DNA from: Polaromonas sp.
GTDB lineage: Bacteria > Pseudomonadota > Gammaproteobacteria > Burkholderiales > Burkholderiaceae_C
NCBI RefSeq assembly: GCF_012927455.1
Contig: NZ_JABBPE010000016.1
Location: 558,001-622,000, forward strand
Direction of reading: 5' to 3'
DNA length: 64,000 nt
Below the pieces are notes generated by a model, which saw only the letters and a list, made by a program, of their open reading frames with translations, did no database searches and had not been told where the DNA came from. How positions within the stretch are numbered: position 1 is the first letter of the stretch; every line of letters begins with the position of its first letter. Below are positions 37,183 to 45,281 of the stretch, piece after piece. Both the position numbers and the translations under genes were made by a program.

Positions 37183-38793
37183 TTGATAAAAATTCCCAGC
37201 TTGAATGTAGATCTGCAACGCCTGGTGACACCCGTGCCAATCTGGCGTGGCAGCGTTGCCGCCGATGACTGGCAGGCAGCGGCCCTCGCCGTGCGTGAGT
37301 CCGGCGGGCGGCTGATTTCACTTTGGGCATCGGACAGGGCTTGCGCGACGCCGGCGCTACCGGCCCCAGAGGGCGACGCATTGCCGCCGGCTGAAACGGG
37401 GGCCCTCACCGTCTGTGCGGCCTATGCGGTGCTCGAAGGCCTGGTCTGGCTTGAGCTGCCGCTGGCTGCCGGTCAGACGACTTACCCCGATCTGTCGACG
37501 ATCTTTCCTTCTGGTGTCAGGATGCAGCGGGCAGCCTCCGATCTGTCGGGAATCCTCGCCGAGGGCGGCCACGACCACCGTCCGTGGCTGAACCATGGCG
37601 CGTGGCCAGCGGATCACTTTCCGTTGCGACACGACGTCGCCGCCCAGCAGGCATTTCCCGACGCCCAGGTGACCGACTACCCGTTTGTCCGCGTCGAGGG
37701 CGATGGTGTGCACGAGATCGCGGTGGGCCCGGTGCACGCCGGCATCATTGAACCCGGTCATTTCCGCTTATCGGTGGTCGGCGAAAAAGTGCTGCGTCTG
37801 GAAGAGCGCCTGGGTTACAGCCACAAGGGGATTGAAAAGCGCTTCACGCAACTCCCACCCTTGCAAGCCCATCGTTTGGCGGGACGGGTTTCGGGCGACT
37901 CAACGGTCGCCTTTGCATGGGCCTATTGCATGGCGCTGGAATCGGCTGCGGCGTGCGATATTCCCGAGCGCGCCAGCTGGCTGCGCGCGCTCATGCTGGA
38001 GCGCGAACGCGTCGCCAACCATCTGGGCGACCTGGGTGCGCTGGGCAACGACACGGCCTTTGCCTTTGGTCTGGCCCAGTTCTCGCGCTTGCGCGAAGAT
38101 TGGCTGCGCCTGTCCAAAGAGGCGTTTGGGCATCGCCTGATGATGGACGGCGTGACGCCCGGTGGCGTTGCGTGCGACGTGGACCGCGCGAGGATGGATC
38201 GACTGTTGCAACAAAGCGATGTCGTCGAGCGCGAGGTGCAGGCTCTGCGAACCGTGTATGAGGAGCATGCCGGCCTGCAGGATCGCTTCATCAACACCGG
38301 ACAGGTGAGTCCGGAACTGGCCGCTCGACTGGGGCTGACCGGCCTGGCCGGCCGCGCCAGCGGCCAGGCGGCAGACCTGCGCTGCGACCACCCGTGGCCT
38401 CCCTATGACAGCTTGCAGGTGAAGATGGCAACCCACCGCAATGGCGACGTTGCGGCCCGCGTGACGCTTCGTTTTGAGGAAGTGTTTGAGTCGCTGCGGC
38501 TGATTCGCACCATTGTGGCCGGTTTGCCGGCGGGTCTGACGCGCAGCGAACTGAGCCTGCCCGCCGATGCAGCGGTAGGCGCAGGCTGGGTCGAGGGCTG
38601 GCGGGGCGAAATTTTTGTCGCGCTGGAACTCGATGGCGAGGCCAGCCAGCACCGCATCCTCCGCTGCCACTGTCACGATCCTTCGTGGCAGAACTGGCCG
38701 GTGATTGAGCACGCGGTGATCGGCAACATCGTCCCCGACTTTCCGCTCATCAACAAGTCGTTCAACCTCAGCTATTCAGGGCATGATCTATGA
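37183..38793 (+). CDS. hyfG: HyfG/HycE-like large subunit lacking all Ni-Fe ligands
   Basis: A 536-residue peripheral subunit with a NuoC-like N-terminus and a NuoD/HycE-like remainder (GPVHAGIIEPGHFR, GYSHKGIEKRF, RERVANHLGDLGAL). Start is TTG 37183, one base after the hyfF stop. HycE binds Ni-Fe through RVCGIC and DPCYSC. Here the aligned segments read RVSGDS and NLSYSG, so none of the four cysteine ligands remains. The NuoD-like fold is otherwise well conserved. The protein should not be a hydrogenase. It fits the energy-converting hydrogenase-related (Ehr) group, whose electron donor and acceptor are unknown. Confidence 0.92.
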   Translation: MIKIPSLNVDLQRLVTPVPIWRGSVAADDWQAAALAVRESGGRLISLWASDRACATPALPAPEGDALPPAETGALTVCAAYAVLEGLVWLELPLAAGQTTYPDLSTIFPSGVRMQRAASDLSGILAEGGHDHRPWLNHGAWPADHFPLRHDVAAQQAFPDAQVTDYPFVRVEGDGVHEIAVGPVHAGIIEPGHFRLSVVGEKVLRLEERLGYSHKGIEKRFTQLPPLQAHRLAGRVSGDSTVAFAWAYCMALESAAACDIPERASWLRALMLERERVANHLGDLGALGNDTAFAFGLAQFSRLREDWLRLSKEAFGHRLMMDGVTPGGVACDVDRARMDRLLQQSDVVEREVQALRTVYEEHAGLQDRFINTGQVSPELAARLGLTGLAGRASGQAADLRCDHPWPPYDSLQVKMATHRNGDVAARVTLRFEEVFESLRLIRTIVAGLPAGLTRSELSLPADAAVGAGWVEGWRGEIFVALELDGEASQHRILRCHCHDPSWQNWPVIEHAVIGNIVPDFPLINKSFNLSYSGHDL

Positions 38794-38894
38794 GTCTGGA
38801 TTCGCCAGTGGCTACGCATCCGATGACGCCACGTTGCGCCTTGCCAGCCCGCCGCATCGCAGCCCACCCGGGCACGTCCAGGCGCAGGATATAG
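38790..38894 (+). CDS. Small ORF between hyfG and hyfI, 34 codons
   Basis: ATG 38790 overlaps the hyfG stop as ATGA, and the frame runs MSLDSPVATHPMTPRCALPA to a TAG at 38892. In related operons a ferredoxin-like hyfH sits here, but no CxxCxxCxxxCP motif is present. It may be a vestige of such a gene or just a translational bridge to hyfI, which starts five bases later. Confidence 0.25.
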   Translation: MSLDSPVATHPMTPRCALPARRIAAHPGTSRRRI

Positions 38895-38898
38895 GTGT

Positions 38899-39441
38899 AT
38901 GTGGAAAATCATTAAACAGATCGCCCGAAACGGGATGCGCACCGAACCGGCACCCGAGAGCAGTGATGCGCTGCGCGTCGAGACCGAACGCATTCAGCGC
39001 GACCTGCTCGACATTCTGGGACAGGCCTTGACCATCCGCATGGTCGATGCGGGGTCTTGCAATGGCTGCGAACTTGAAATTCATGCCCTGGGCAACCCGT
39101 ACTACAACATCGAGGGTCTGGGAATCAAGTTCGTCGCGAGTCCACGCCATGCCGACATGCTGCTGGTGACCGGGCCGGTTTCCCGAAACATGGCGCTCGC
39201 CCTGCAGCGCACCTTTGCTGCCACGCCCGATCCCAAACTGGTGATTGCCGTGGGCGATTGCGGCGGTGATGGGGGTATTTTCGGCGAGAGCTACGCAAGC
39301 TGTGGTCGTGTCTCCAACGTCATACCGGTCGATCTTGTGGTGTCAGGCTGTCCGCCGGCGCCCATCGAGATATTGCGCGGAATCTTGACAGCGGTCCATC
39401 GGTGCCGGTCTGTATCGGTGCTGGGAGGCAAGCAGAAATAA
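38899..39441 (+). CDS. hyfI: HyfI-like (NuoB-type) iron-sulfur subunit
   Basis: A 180-residue peripheral subunit with the four cysteines for the N2-type [4Fe-4S] cluster: DAGSCNGCE (two Cys near residues 54-57), GDCGGDGG and SGCPPAP. This corresponds to NuoB of complex I and the small subunit of group 4 hydrogenases, and it passes electrons next to the quinone or catalytic pocket. It is the last gene of the cluster. Downstream sequence returns to sulP homology within about 50 bases. With hyfG it forms the hydrophilic arm. No hyfH-type ferredoxin or maturation genes are present. Confidence 0.92.
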   Translation: MWKIIKQIARNGMRTEPAPESSDALRVETERIQRDLLDILGQALTIRMVDAGSCNGCELEIHALGNPYYNIEGLGIKFVASPRHADMLLVTGPVSRNMALALQRTFAATPDPKLVIAVGDCGGDGGIFGESYASCGRVSNVIPVDLVVSGCPPAPIEILRGILTAVHRCRSVSVLGGKQK

Positions 39442-39487
39442 GCGCAGTTGATATCAAAACCCAGGGAGAGATTGCGAGCGAACAGCG

Positions 39488-39940
39488 CTTGGCGCCATCC
39501 CGCAATTCCTGCGCCGGATGGCTGAAACCGGGGAGGCGCAGGTCGTCGCTATCGAAGATCTCAAAACGGAACTAGCAGCGATAGGTTTGCAGCATATTCC
39601 CCGAGGCGTGTCGATTTACGAAATTGACGGCCGGTTCTTCTTGGGCGCCGTGGAAAAACTCGAGCAGGTGCTGATGGAAATCCATGCCGACCCAAGGTAG
39701 TGATCCTCCGGTTCCGCCGCGTACCCTTCATGGGACATCACCGGCCTGCAGACACTCGAGGAAGTGATCGTCAAGCTGCGTAAGCGCGGCGTGCGTTGCC
39801 TGCTGTGCGAGGCCAATGAGCGGGTACGCGCCAAAATGTGGAAGGCCGGCATCCTGGAGCTGCTCGGCGAGCAGAATTTTCACCACGAGTTTTCGCAGGT
39901 GCTGGCCAGAGCCGTGGCCGAGCTGGAGGCGAACGCCTAG
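39488..39940 (+). pseudogene. SulP-family transporter, C-terminal STAS-domain remnant with two frameshifts
   Basis: The segment encodes LGAIPQFLRRMAET, VVAIEDLKTELAAIG and YEIDGRFFLGAVEKLEQVL in one frame up to DPR. A TAG (39698-39700) follows because one G is missing. The next frame gives VVILRFRRVPFM (39697-39732). One extra G at 39733 returns to the first frame, which reads DITGLQTLEEVIVKLRKRG through to ELEANA and a TAG at 39938. This is a SulP STAS domain broken by compensating -1 and +1 shifts. It is the other end of the gene begun at 31793. Confidence 0.85.
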
Positions 39941-40150
39941 CGGACTGCGGAAGCCAGGCGTCCGAACTAATCGCGCAGCGAAAAATTGCCCTTCGGGGCT
40001 TTGATCATGGTCAATTCCTACGCTTGTTTCCGCCTTTTCCCACAAACGCAAGCTGAGTAACCGGTAATCTTCGTTTTGCTTGATGTTCCTTTGACGTCAG
40101 GTAGCGGACCCGAGGTGCAATATCCTTATTCAACAATCGGAAAGTAAAAA

Positions 40151-40402
40151 ATGAGCATCATTTGGACCATTCTGATCGGTTTCATCGTTGGCATCATCGC
40201 CAAATTTTTGATGCCGGGCCGGGACCCCGCGGGGTTCTTCATCACCGCGCTGATCGGCATCGCCGGTTCAATCATCGCGACTTACCTGGGCCGCTTCATG
40301 GGCTTTTACCGGGTCGGCGAATCGGCGGGGTTTATTGCAGCGGTAATTGGGGCCATTATTTTGTTATTTTTCTACCGTATGGTCACCGGGAAAAAAGCCT
40401 AA
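40151..40402 (+). CDS. GlsB/YeaQ/YmgE family small membrane protein
   Basis: An 83-residue protein with three hydrophobic segments (IIWTILIGFIVGIIAKFLMPG, FFITALIGIAGSIIATYLG, AGFIAAVIGAIILLFFY). It matches the transglycosylase-associated/GlsB-YeaQ stress family, whose members are stress-induced inner-membrane proteins of unknown mechanism. The gene is a single unit with about 200 bases of upstream sequence. Confidence 0.9.
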   Translation: MSIIWTILIGFIVGIIAKFLMPGRDPAGFFITALIGIAGSIIATYLGRFMGFYRVGESAGFIAAVIGAIILLFFYRMVTGKKA

Positions 40403-40556
40403 GCAGCGGATTGCTTGTAAGCGGGTCTGCCGCTTCCGGGCGAAATTACAGGCCGCAGCGGCTTCCTCGACTGCCTTTGCAGCCGCGGCGGAAAGCCGAT
40501 GGCGGGGACTGGCAATTAGCGCGCGCTGGCCGGGGGTGAGCTAGTGTGACGGAGGA

Positions 40557-40778
40557 TTACGTCGGCATCTCGCACCACATTTTTTCGCCCCGTTTCCAGT
40601 CTTGTTTCCAGACCACCATGTCCAGCTCGACTGCGAGGTTTTCGGTTTTGGCATCCAGCGTTCCGCGCAATGCCTTTTGTCGAATACTTTCATAGATGTC
40701 GTAACACTCGCTCAAGCTGCTACCCGGACCATAGATCCTGCGGATCTCTCGCAATTGCTCAGAAGTCAGTATGTTCAT
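40557..40778 (-). CDS. Hypothetical protein, 73 residues
   Basis: The protein begins MNILTSEQLREIRRIYGPG and contains LSECYDIYESIRQKALRGTL, with Trp-rich VVWKQDWKRGEKMWCEMPT at the end. It is preceded at a good distance by AAGGAAA, which supports real translation. It is soluble, helical and slightly acidic, with no recognised domain. The layout recalls small regulators or antitoxins, but nothing else supports that. Confidence 0.5.
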   Translation of the reverse strand: MNILTSEQLREIRRIYGPGSSLSECYDIYESIRQKALRGTLDAKTENLAVELDMVVWKQDWKRGEKMWCEMPT

Positions 40779-41094
40779 GCCGGCTTTCCTTTTTGCCCTT
40801 TCAGATGTTGTCTTTCAACCCATGAACCTGGCGAAGTCACTGTTTACAGTGCGCCCGTATGGCCACATGGCCATAACGCGTAAAAACCATCCTGGGTTTA
40901 CTGGTGGGGCAGCAATGCTCTTGCAACGAGGTTCGAGGATCGACCTCGCAAGGGTTTGGGTCTGTCGGAGAAGACGGCATGCGAACGTAGGAAGCACTTG
41001 AATTCGCAGCAGGTCAGCGTCCTGCCTGATGCAGTGCAGTGCAGTGGCATGCTGCGCTCCAAACGCGGCGGGCGCGTCGGCTAGAGCGTTGTTC
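40779..41094. other. 316-base region without a gene, with palindromes
   Basis: The region lies upstream of the small hypothetical gene and downstream of the CHASE3 kinase. It contains ATGGCCA-CA-TGGCCAT (40859-40874), a perfect 7-bp dyad that could be an operator, and a CGAGGT/ACCTCG dyad near 40927-40950. No credible open frame or RNA gene was seen. Confidence 0.5.
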
Positions 41095-42483
41095 TCAGGC
41101 CGGCTTCATCGGCGATGGCGGCAGATTTTGGTCCAGCGCGACAGCGGCCGGCTGATTGAATTGCTGGGGCACGGTCGCGAATATGCGGGTGCCTTGGCCC
41201 ACGCCGGATACCACCGTGAGGGAGCCGCCTAGCGATTCGATGCGAAAACGCATGCCGTCCAGGCCGTGGCTGCCCACCCGCAAGTTGGCGGTGTCGAAGC
41301 CTTTGCCGTTGTCGGCAATTTCTATTTGAAGCGCGCCAGCCTCGCGCTTCAGGCGTACCCAGACTTCACTGGCTTGCGCATACTTGCCGATATTCGTCAG
41401 GGCTTCCTGCACCAGGCGGTAAATGCTTAACTCGACATCCGGCGAGAAGTGGCACTCGGCTATTTCCGCGCGCACCGGCACGCCCAGCTGCTCACTCACA
41501 TCGCGCGACAAGATGGCGAGTGCCGTCGTCAGCCCCAGCGCGCTGAGCGTGGTGGGGCGCAAGTCCTCGATGATTTTGCGTTTCATCGCAATGCCTTCGC
41601 TCAGGTGGTGGCCTACCTTCGCAAGCAGTTCGGCCATCGTGGGGTCGGCGGAAAGTCGGTGCTGCGCGCGTGCCAGCGTGAGCTTGCCGGCCGTCAGCAC
41701 GCCACCAAGCTCATCGTGCAACTCGCGCGCCAGGCGGGATTTCTCGTCTTCGCGCACGGTCTGCAGATAACCGGCCAGGGTTTGCAGCCTCAAGGTGCGC
41801 TCGCGCACCTGCGCTTCGAGCAGTTGCTGGCGTTCGCTGCGCTCGCGGTCCGAGCGGCGTAACTGCAATAGATGAAGATACAGTCCGATGACAAGAATTA
41901 ATGACAGCGCGGCAATGATGGCACGGTTGAGCCACAAAGTGCGATAAATGAATTCGCGCGCATCTTGCTGAAGACTGGCGGCCTGGCTGAGCTTGCCTTC
42001 AAAAATTGAACGCAAATTGTCCATATGGCGCTTGTCCTCGCCCGAATCGAACAGCGTCAAGGCGGCCGCACGGCTTCCCGCCTGCTGCAGCGCAATCGTG
42101 TTGTCAAGCTCGCTCAGCTTCGCTGAGATAGCGTCGGCTATTTTCAGTGCGTCGGCTTGCCCGCTTGCACCGGTCGACGTCAAGAAATCCATCAATTGCG
42201 GGGTCGCCTTGGGCAATTCGATTTTTGCCTGGTTGAGCGTGTCGAGGTACTCGGCCTGGCCGGTCAGCAAGTAGCCGCGCTGCCCGGTTTCGGCGTCTGT
42301 CAGCAGCTGCAGCACGCGCGCGGTGGCGATGCGTGCATCGGTCAGGGCGATGCCCCCCCTTAGCGCATTGACCGTTCGCAGGTAGCTCATCTCGTTAGCC
42401 AGCATCAGCAGCAATACGCCTGCGATAAGCAGTGGAAGCGTGAAGCGCCTGCGCAGCAAGCGTTCAAGAGACTCTCTTGGCAT
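41095..42483 (-). CDS. CHASE3-domain sensor histidine kinase, NarL/UhpB type
   Basis: The 462-residue kinase has a first membrane helix at about 13-32, then a CHASE3 sensor domain (about 40-180, with DAETGQRGYLLTGQAEYL) and a second helix at about 185-207. A coiled linker and a HisKA_3 dimerisation segment follow, with phospho-acceptor His256 in SRLARELHDELGG. The HATPase domain has the N-box LVQEALTNIGKYA and the G-box DNGKGFD. Such kinases pair with LuxR/FixJ-type regulators, but no response regulator is adjacent. GGAGG precedes the ATG at 42483. The signal is unknown. Confidence 0.92.
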   Translation of the reverse strand: MPRESLERLLRRRFTLPLLIAGVLLLMLANEMSYLRTVNALRGGIALTDARIATARVLQLLTDAETGQRGYLLTGQAEYLDTLNQAKIELPKATPQLMDFLTSTGASGQADALKIADAISAKLSELDNTIALQQAGSRAAALTLFDSGEDKRHMDNLRSIFEGKLSQAASLQQDAREFIYRTLWLNRAIIAALSLILVIGLYLHLLQLRRSDRERSERQQLLEAQVRERTLRLQTLAGYLQTVREDEKSRLARELHDELGGVLTAGKLTLARAQHRLSADPTMAELLAKVGHHLSEGIAMKRKIIEDLRPTTLSALGLTTALAILSRDVSEQLGVPVRAEIAECHFSPDVELSIYRLVQEALTNIGKYAQASEVWVRLKREAGALQIEIADNGKGFDTANLRVGSHGLDGMRFRIESLGGSLTVVSGVGQGTRIFATVPQQFNQPAAVALDQNLPPSPMKPA

Positions 42484-42660
42484 GGCGGTCCTCCATCCTT
42501 CTGGGTTGGCTCAATTTTCCAAAGGGCGCCCGGTCAAGGCATTCGGGAATAGAGACGAGAAACTCAATATACCGGAGCAGGCCCGGGTAATCAAATTCCC
42601 CTTGTCAAGGGCCCTTGATCTGCTGGCAGCGTGCTTTCGCGCTGGAGTAGGAGCTAGAAC

Positions 42661-42727
42661 GCTATTAAATAAATAGCTGCTTGCGCCCGTATTGATTGGG
42701 CTAGAACACTATTTGACCGCTATTTTT
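42661..42727 (+). repeat. Dispersed repeat family A, near-consensus copy
   Basis: GCTATTAAATAAATAGCTGC, TTGCGCCCGTATTGA, TTGGGCTAGAAC, ATTTGACC. It lies in the 264-base gap between the EamA gene's 3' end and the CHASE3 kinase start. The rest of the gap shows nothing else. Confidence 0.92.
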
Positions 42728-42747
42728 GAGCGGTGCGGCGCGTCAAC

Positions 42748-43650
42748 TCATTTAGCGGCAGGGGACGCCGGCTCGGGCGCCAGCGCGGCCAGCAGGGCCG
42801 CCAGCACGATCAGGCCACCGCCCAGCAGGGTGCGCGTGCTGAACGCGGCGGCACCGAGCAGCGCGGCCGAGGCGCTGGCAAACAGGATTTCCGTCAGCAT
42901 GACGATGGCGGTGGTGCTGGCCGCCAGCCGCGCTGCACCGTATTGCAGCGCCCAGTTGCTGGCCAGAAAGGCCAGGCACAGGGCCGCGGCGATACCGAGT
43001 CCCGCCAACCCGGCCATCTGAAAAGCCGGTGCCGGAACGATTTTCCAGGCCATGCCGGCCAGCGCTGCGGCCGAAGCCATCAGCGCGCCGCCGCCAAACA
43101 TCGCCAGCATGCGGGCTTCGCCCGGCGTTGAGTTGAGCTTGCGCAGCAGCACGTTGGTAAAGGCAAAGCTCAGACCGCCGGCCAAGGCGAGCCAGTCGGC
43201 CGCGCTTTGCGGCACCGGCCACGGCGAGCCCGGCGACTTCAGCACAATCACCACGCCGGCCAGTGCCAGCAGCAGCCGAAACAAAGAGCCGGCGCTGGGC
43301 TTTTCGTCCAGCATGGCCCAGGCGATCAGCACCGACCAGGCCGGCATCAGATAAAACAGCAGCACCACGCGCACCACGTCGCCCACGGTGACAGCCCAGT
43401 TAAAGCCGACGTTGGTCAGGCCCGCCGCAGCCGCTAGCAGCAATAGCGGGGGATACGCCAGCAAGCCGCGCCAGGCCTGCGGGCGCCAGGCCATCACGCT
43501 CAGCGTGGCCGCGCCGTAAATCAGCGCGGTGGCCCACAGCGGGTGCAGGCCGTAGCCCTGCAAGGCGCGAAACGGCCACCAGGAAACGCCCCAGACGAAG
43601 GCATTGATGACGAGTGCGCCCGCAGCCAGCAGGGCTTGCCGGTCCTTCAT
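42748..43650 (-). CDS. EamA/DMT-family transporter
   Basis: A 300-residue protein with ten predicted membrane helices in two EamA repeats (NAFVWGVSWWPFRAL and AGGLSFAFTNVLLRKL mark the two starts). The start is taken at ATG 43650 (MKDRQALLAAG); the in-frame extension to 43716 is polar and unlikely. Family members export small metabolites such as amino acids. No substrate can be deduced. It is transcribed separately from lplT, 112 bases away. Confidence 0.85.
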   Translation of the reverse strand: MKDRQALLAAGALVINAFVWGVSWWPFRALQGYGLHPLWATALIYGAATLSVMAWRPQAWRGLLAYPPLLLLAAAAGLTNVGFNWAVTVGDVVRVVLLFYLMPAWSVLIAWAMLDEKPSAGSLFRLLLALAGVVIVLKSPGSPWPVPQSAADWLALAGGLSFAFTNVLLRKLNSTPGEARMLAMFGGGALMASAAALAGMAWKIVPAPAFQMAGLAGLGIAAALCLAFLASNWALQYGAARLAASTTAIVMLTEILFASASAALLGAAAFSTRTLLGGGLIVLAALLAALAPEPASPAAK

Positions 43651-43762
43651 GAAAGAAGGCTCCCAAGCCCGATGCGGTTCAGGCCATGACAGCCGATCGG
43701 GCATCGAATGACCCACGGAACAAGTTTTGCGCCGAGTCCGGCGCGTGCATTCTCATCCCGCA

Positions 43763-45043
43763 TCAGTGGTGGGTATCGCTGCGGGCGATGCTCAGCAGGT
43801 GATCCAGCTGCTCTTTGTACTTGACGCAGTTGTTTTTGTGCCAGCGCTGGATCAGCCACATGAAGCTGGCCACCACGATGCCAAAGGCAGTGATCGCGCC
43901 AAAGGCGGACAGGCCCTTGGCCGTGGACAGGGTGTAGAAAGCGCCCAGCCCCAAAATGCAGGCCTGCTCATTGAAGTTCTGCACGGCGATCGAGCGGCCC
44001 GCGCCCATCAGGTTGTGGCCGCGGTGCTGCAGCAGCGCGTTCATCGGCACCACCAAAAAGCCGCCCAACCCGCCCAGCAAAATCAGAAAAGGCGCGGCTA
44101 CCCAGACGTTGTTGATGTAGTTCATCAAAATGATCAGCAAACCCATGGCAATGCCCAGCGGTATGACGCGGGGTGCGTGGTGCAGACGCATTCGCATCGA
44201 GGCCAGCACTGCCCCGGCCGCCGTGCCAATCGCCACCACGCCGACCAGTGAAGAGGCTTGCGTGGTGCTGTAACCCAGGGCGGCCGCGCTCCATGCCAGC
44301 ACGATGTAGCGCAGGTTGCCCGAAACGCCCCAGAACAGCGTGGTGGTGCTCAGCGAGATCTGGCCGAGTTTGTCGCGCCACAGCGCAGCGTTGCAGTACC
44401 AGAAGTCGGGGAGCAGCTCGAGCTTGTTGCGCGGCATAGGCCGCATTTCAACGCCGGTGTCGGGGATGCGCGTGTTGAACCACGCGGCAATGACGTACAG
44501 AAAAATCAGCGCTGAAATCGCCGCTTCGGGTGGGGTGTCAATGCCGGTGTTGATTATCGGAAAGTCAAACGACAGCAGCAGATGGGACACAGAACGGCCG
44601 ACCAGCTGGCCGCCCAGCAGCACCCCCAAAATGATCGACGAAATCGTCAGCCCTTCAATCCAGCCATTGGCCTTGACCAGCTGCGAGGCCGGCAGCAGCT
44701 CGGTCAGGATGCCGTACTTGGCGGGCGAATAAGCGGCAGCGCCCAGGCCGACAATCGCATACGCCAGCAGAGGGTGTGAGCCAAACAACATCATCAGGCA
44801 ACCGATCACCTTGATGGCGTTGCTGGCAAACATGACATTGCCCTTGGGCCGGGCGTCGGCATAGGCGCCTACAAAGGGTGCCAGGACCACGTAAAACAGC
44901 GCAAACATGGGCACCAGCGCCGCCGGCTGCCATTTGGGCGCCCCGCTGGTTTTCAGCAGTTCCACCGCGGCGACAAACAGCGCGTTATCAGCCAGCGAGC
45001 TGAAAAACTGGGCCGCCATGATGGTGTAAAAACCGCGCTTCAT
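43763..45043 (-). CDS. lplT: Lysophospholipid transporter LplT-like MFS protein
   Basis: The 426-residue major-facilitator protein has twelve predicted helices. The N-terminus MKRGFYTIMAAQFFSSLADNA and motif YSPAKYGILTELLPASQLVKANGW are characteristic of LplT. LplT flips lysophospholipids across the inner membrane for re-acylation. In many bacteria lplT is next to an acyltransferase gene (aas), but none is adjacent here. The gene diverges from alr, with a 238-base region between them rich in dyads. Confidence 0.9.
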   Translation of the reverse strand: MKRGFYTIMAAQFFSSLADNALFVAAVELLKTSGAPKWQPAALVPMFALFYVVLAPFVGAYADARPKGNVMFASNAIKVIGCLMMLFGSHPLLAYAIVGLGAAAYSPAKYGILTELLPASQLVKANGWIEGLTISSIILGVLLGGQLVGRSVSHLLLSFDFPIINTGIDTPPEAAISALIFLYVIAAWFNTRIPDTGVEMRPMPRNKLELLPDFWYCNAALWRDKLGQISLSTTTLFWGVSGNLRYIVLAWSAAALGYSTTQASSLVGVVAIGTAAGAVLASMRMRLHHAPRVIPLGIAMGLLIILMNYINNVWVAAPFLILLGGLGGFLVVPMNALLQHRGHNLMGAGRSIAVQNFNEQACILGLGAFYTLSTAKGLSAFGAITAFGIVVASFMWLIQRWHKNNCVKYKEQLDHLLSIARSDTHH

Positions 45044-45139
45044 TAAACTTTATTGATCACCGCAGAACATGCATCAGTCGATCTGATGCGCCAGGATAAG
45101 GGTGAATATATCCAGTCGATTGTCGTTTATAGCATGGGG

Positions 45140-45245
45140 GCCTCTTTCAAAATCTCAAAGAGGCTAGGGGTATTCGCGCCTTGCGGCCCGGCTCTTGCAC
45201 GCGGGCCGTCGCTTTGTGCCACGCAGCGTGAACAATGTCACGCTG
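45140..45245. promoter_or_regulatory. Dyad-rich divergent region between lplT and alr
   Basis: Two perfect 8-bp inverted repeats are present: GCCTCTTT (45140-45147) with AAAGAGGC (45157-45164), and CAGCGTGA (45224-45231) with TCACGCTG (45238-45245). A CGGCCC/GGGCCG pair lies between them. There is no T-run, so operators or leader-RNA structure are more likely than terminators. Confidence 0.45.
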
Positions 45246-45281
45246 GGTTAAGCACGGGCTCGTGACGTTTAACATGTCAGC

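Noticed and set aside
32014..39441. Reading the cluster as a hydrogen-evolving hydrogenase-4/formate hydrogenlyase
   Set aside because: All four Ni-Fe cysteines of the large subunit are absent, and no ferredoxin subunit, formate dehydrogenase or maturation gene is present.
45140..45164. GCCTCTTT/AAAGAGGC hairpin as an intrinsic terminator
   Set aside because: No T-run on either strand, and it lies upstream of both divergent genes, not downstream.
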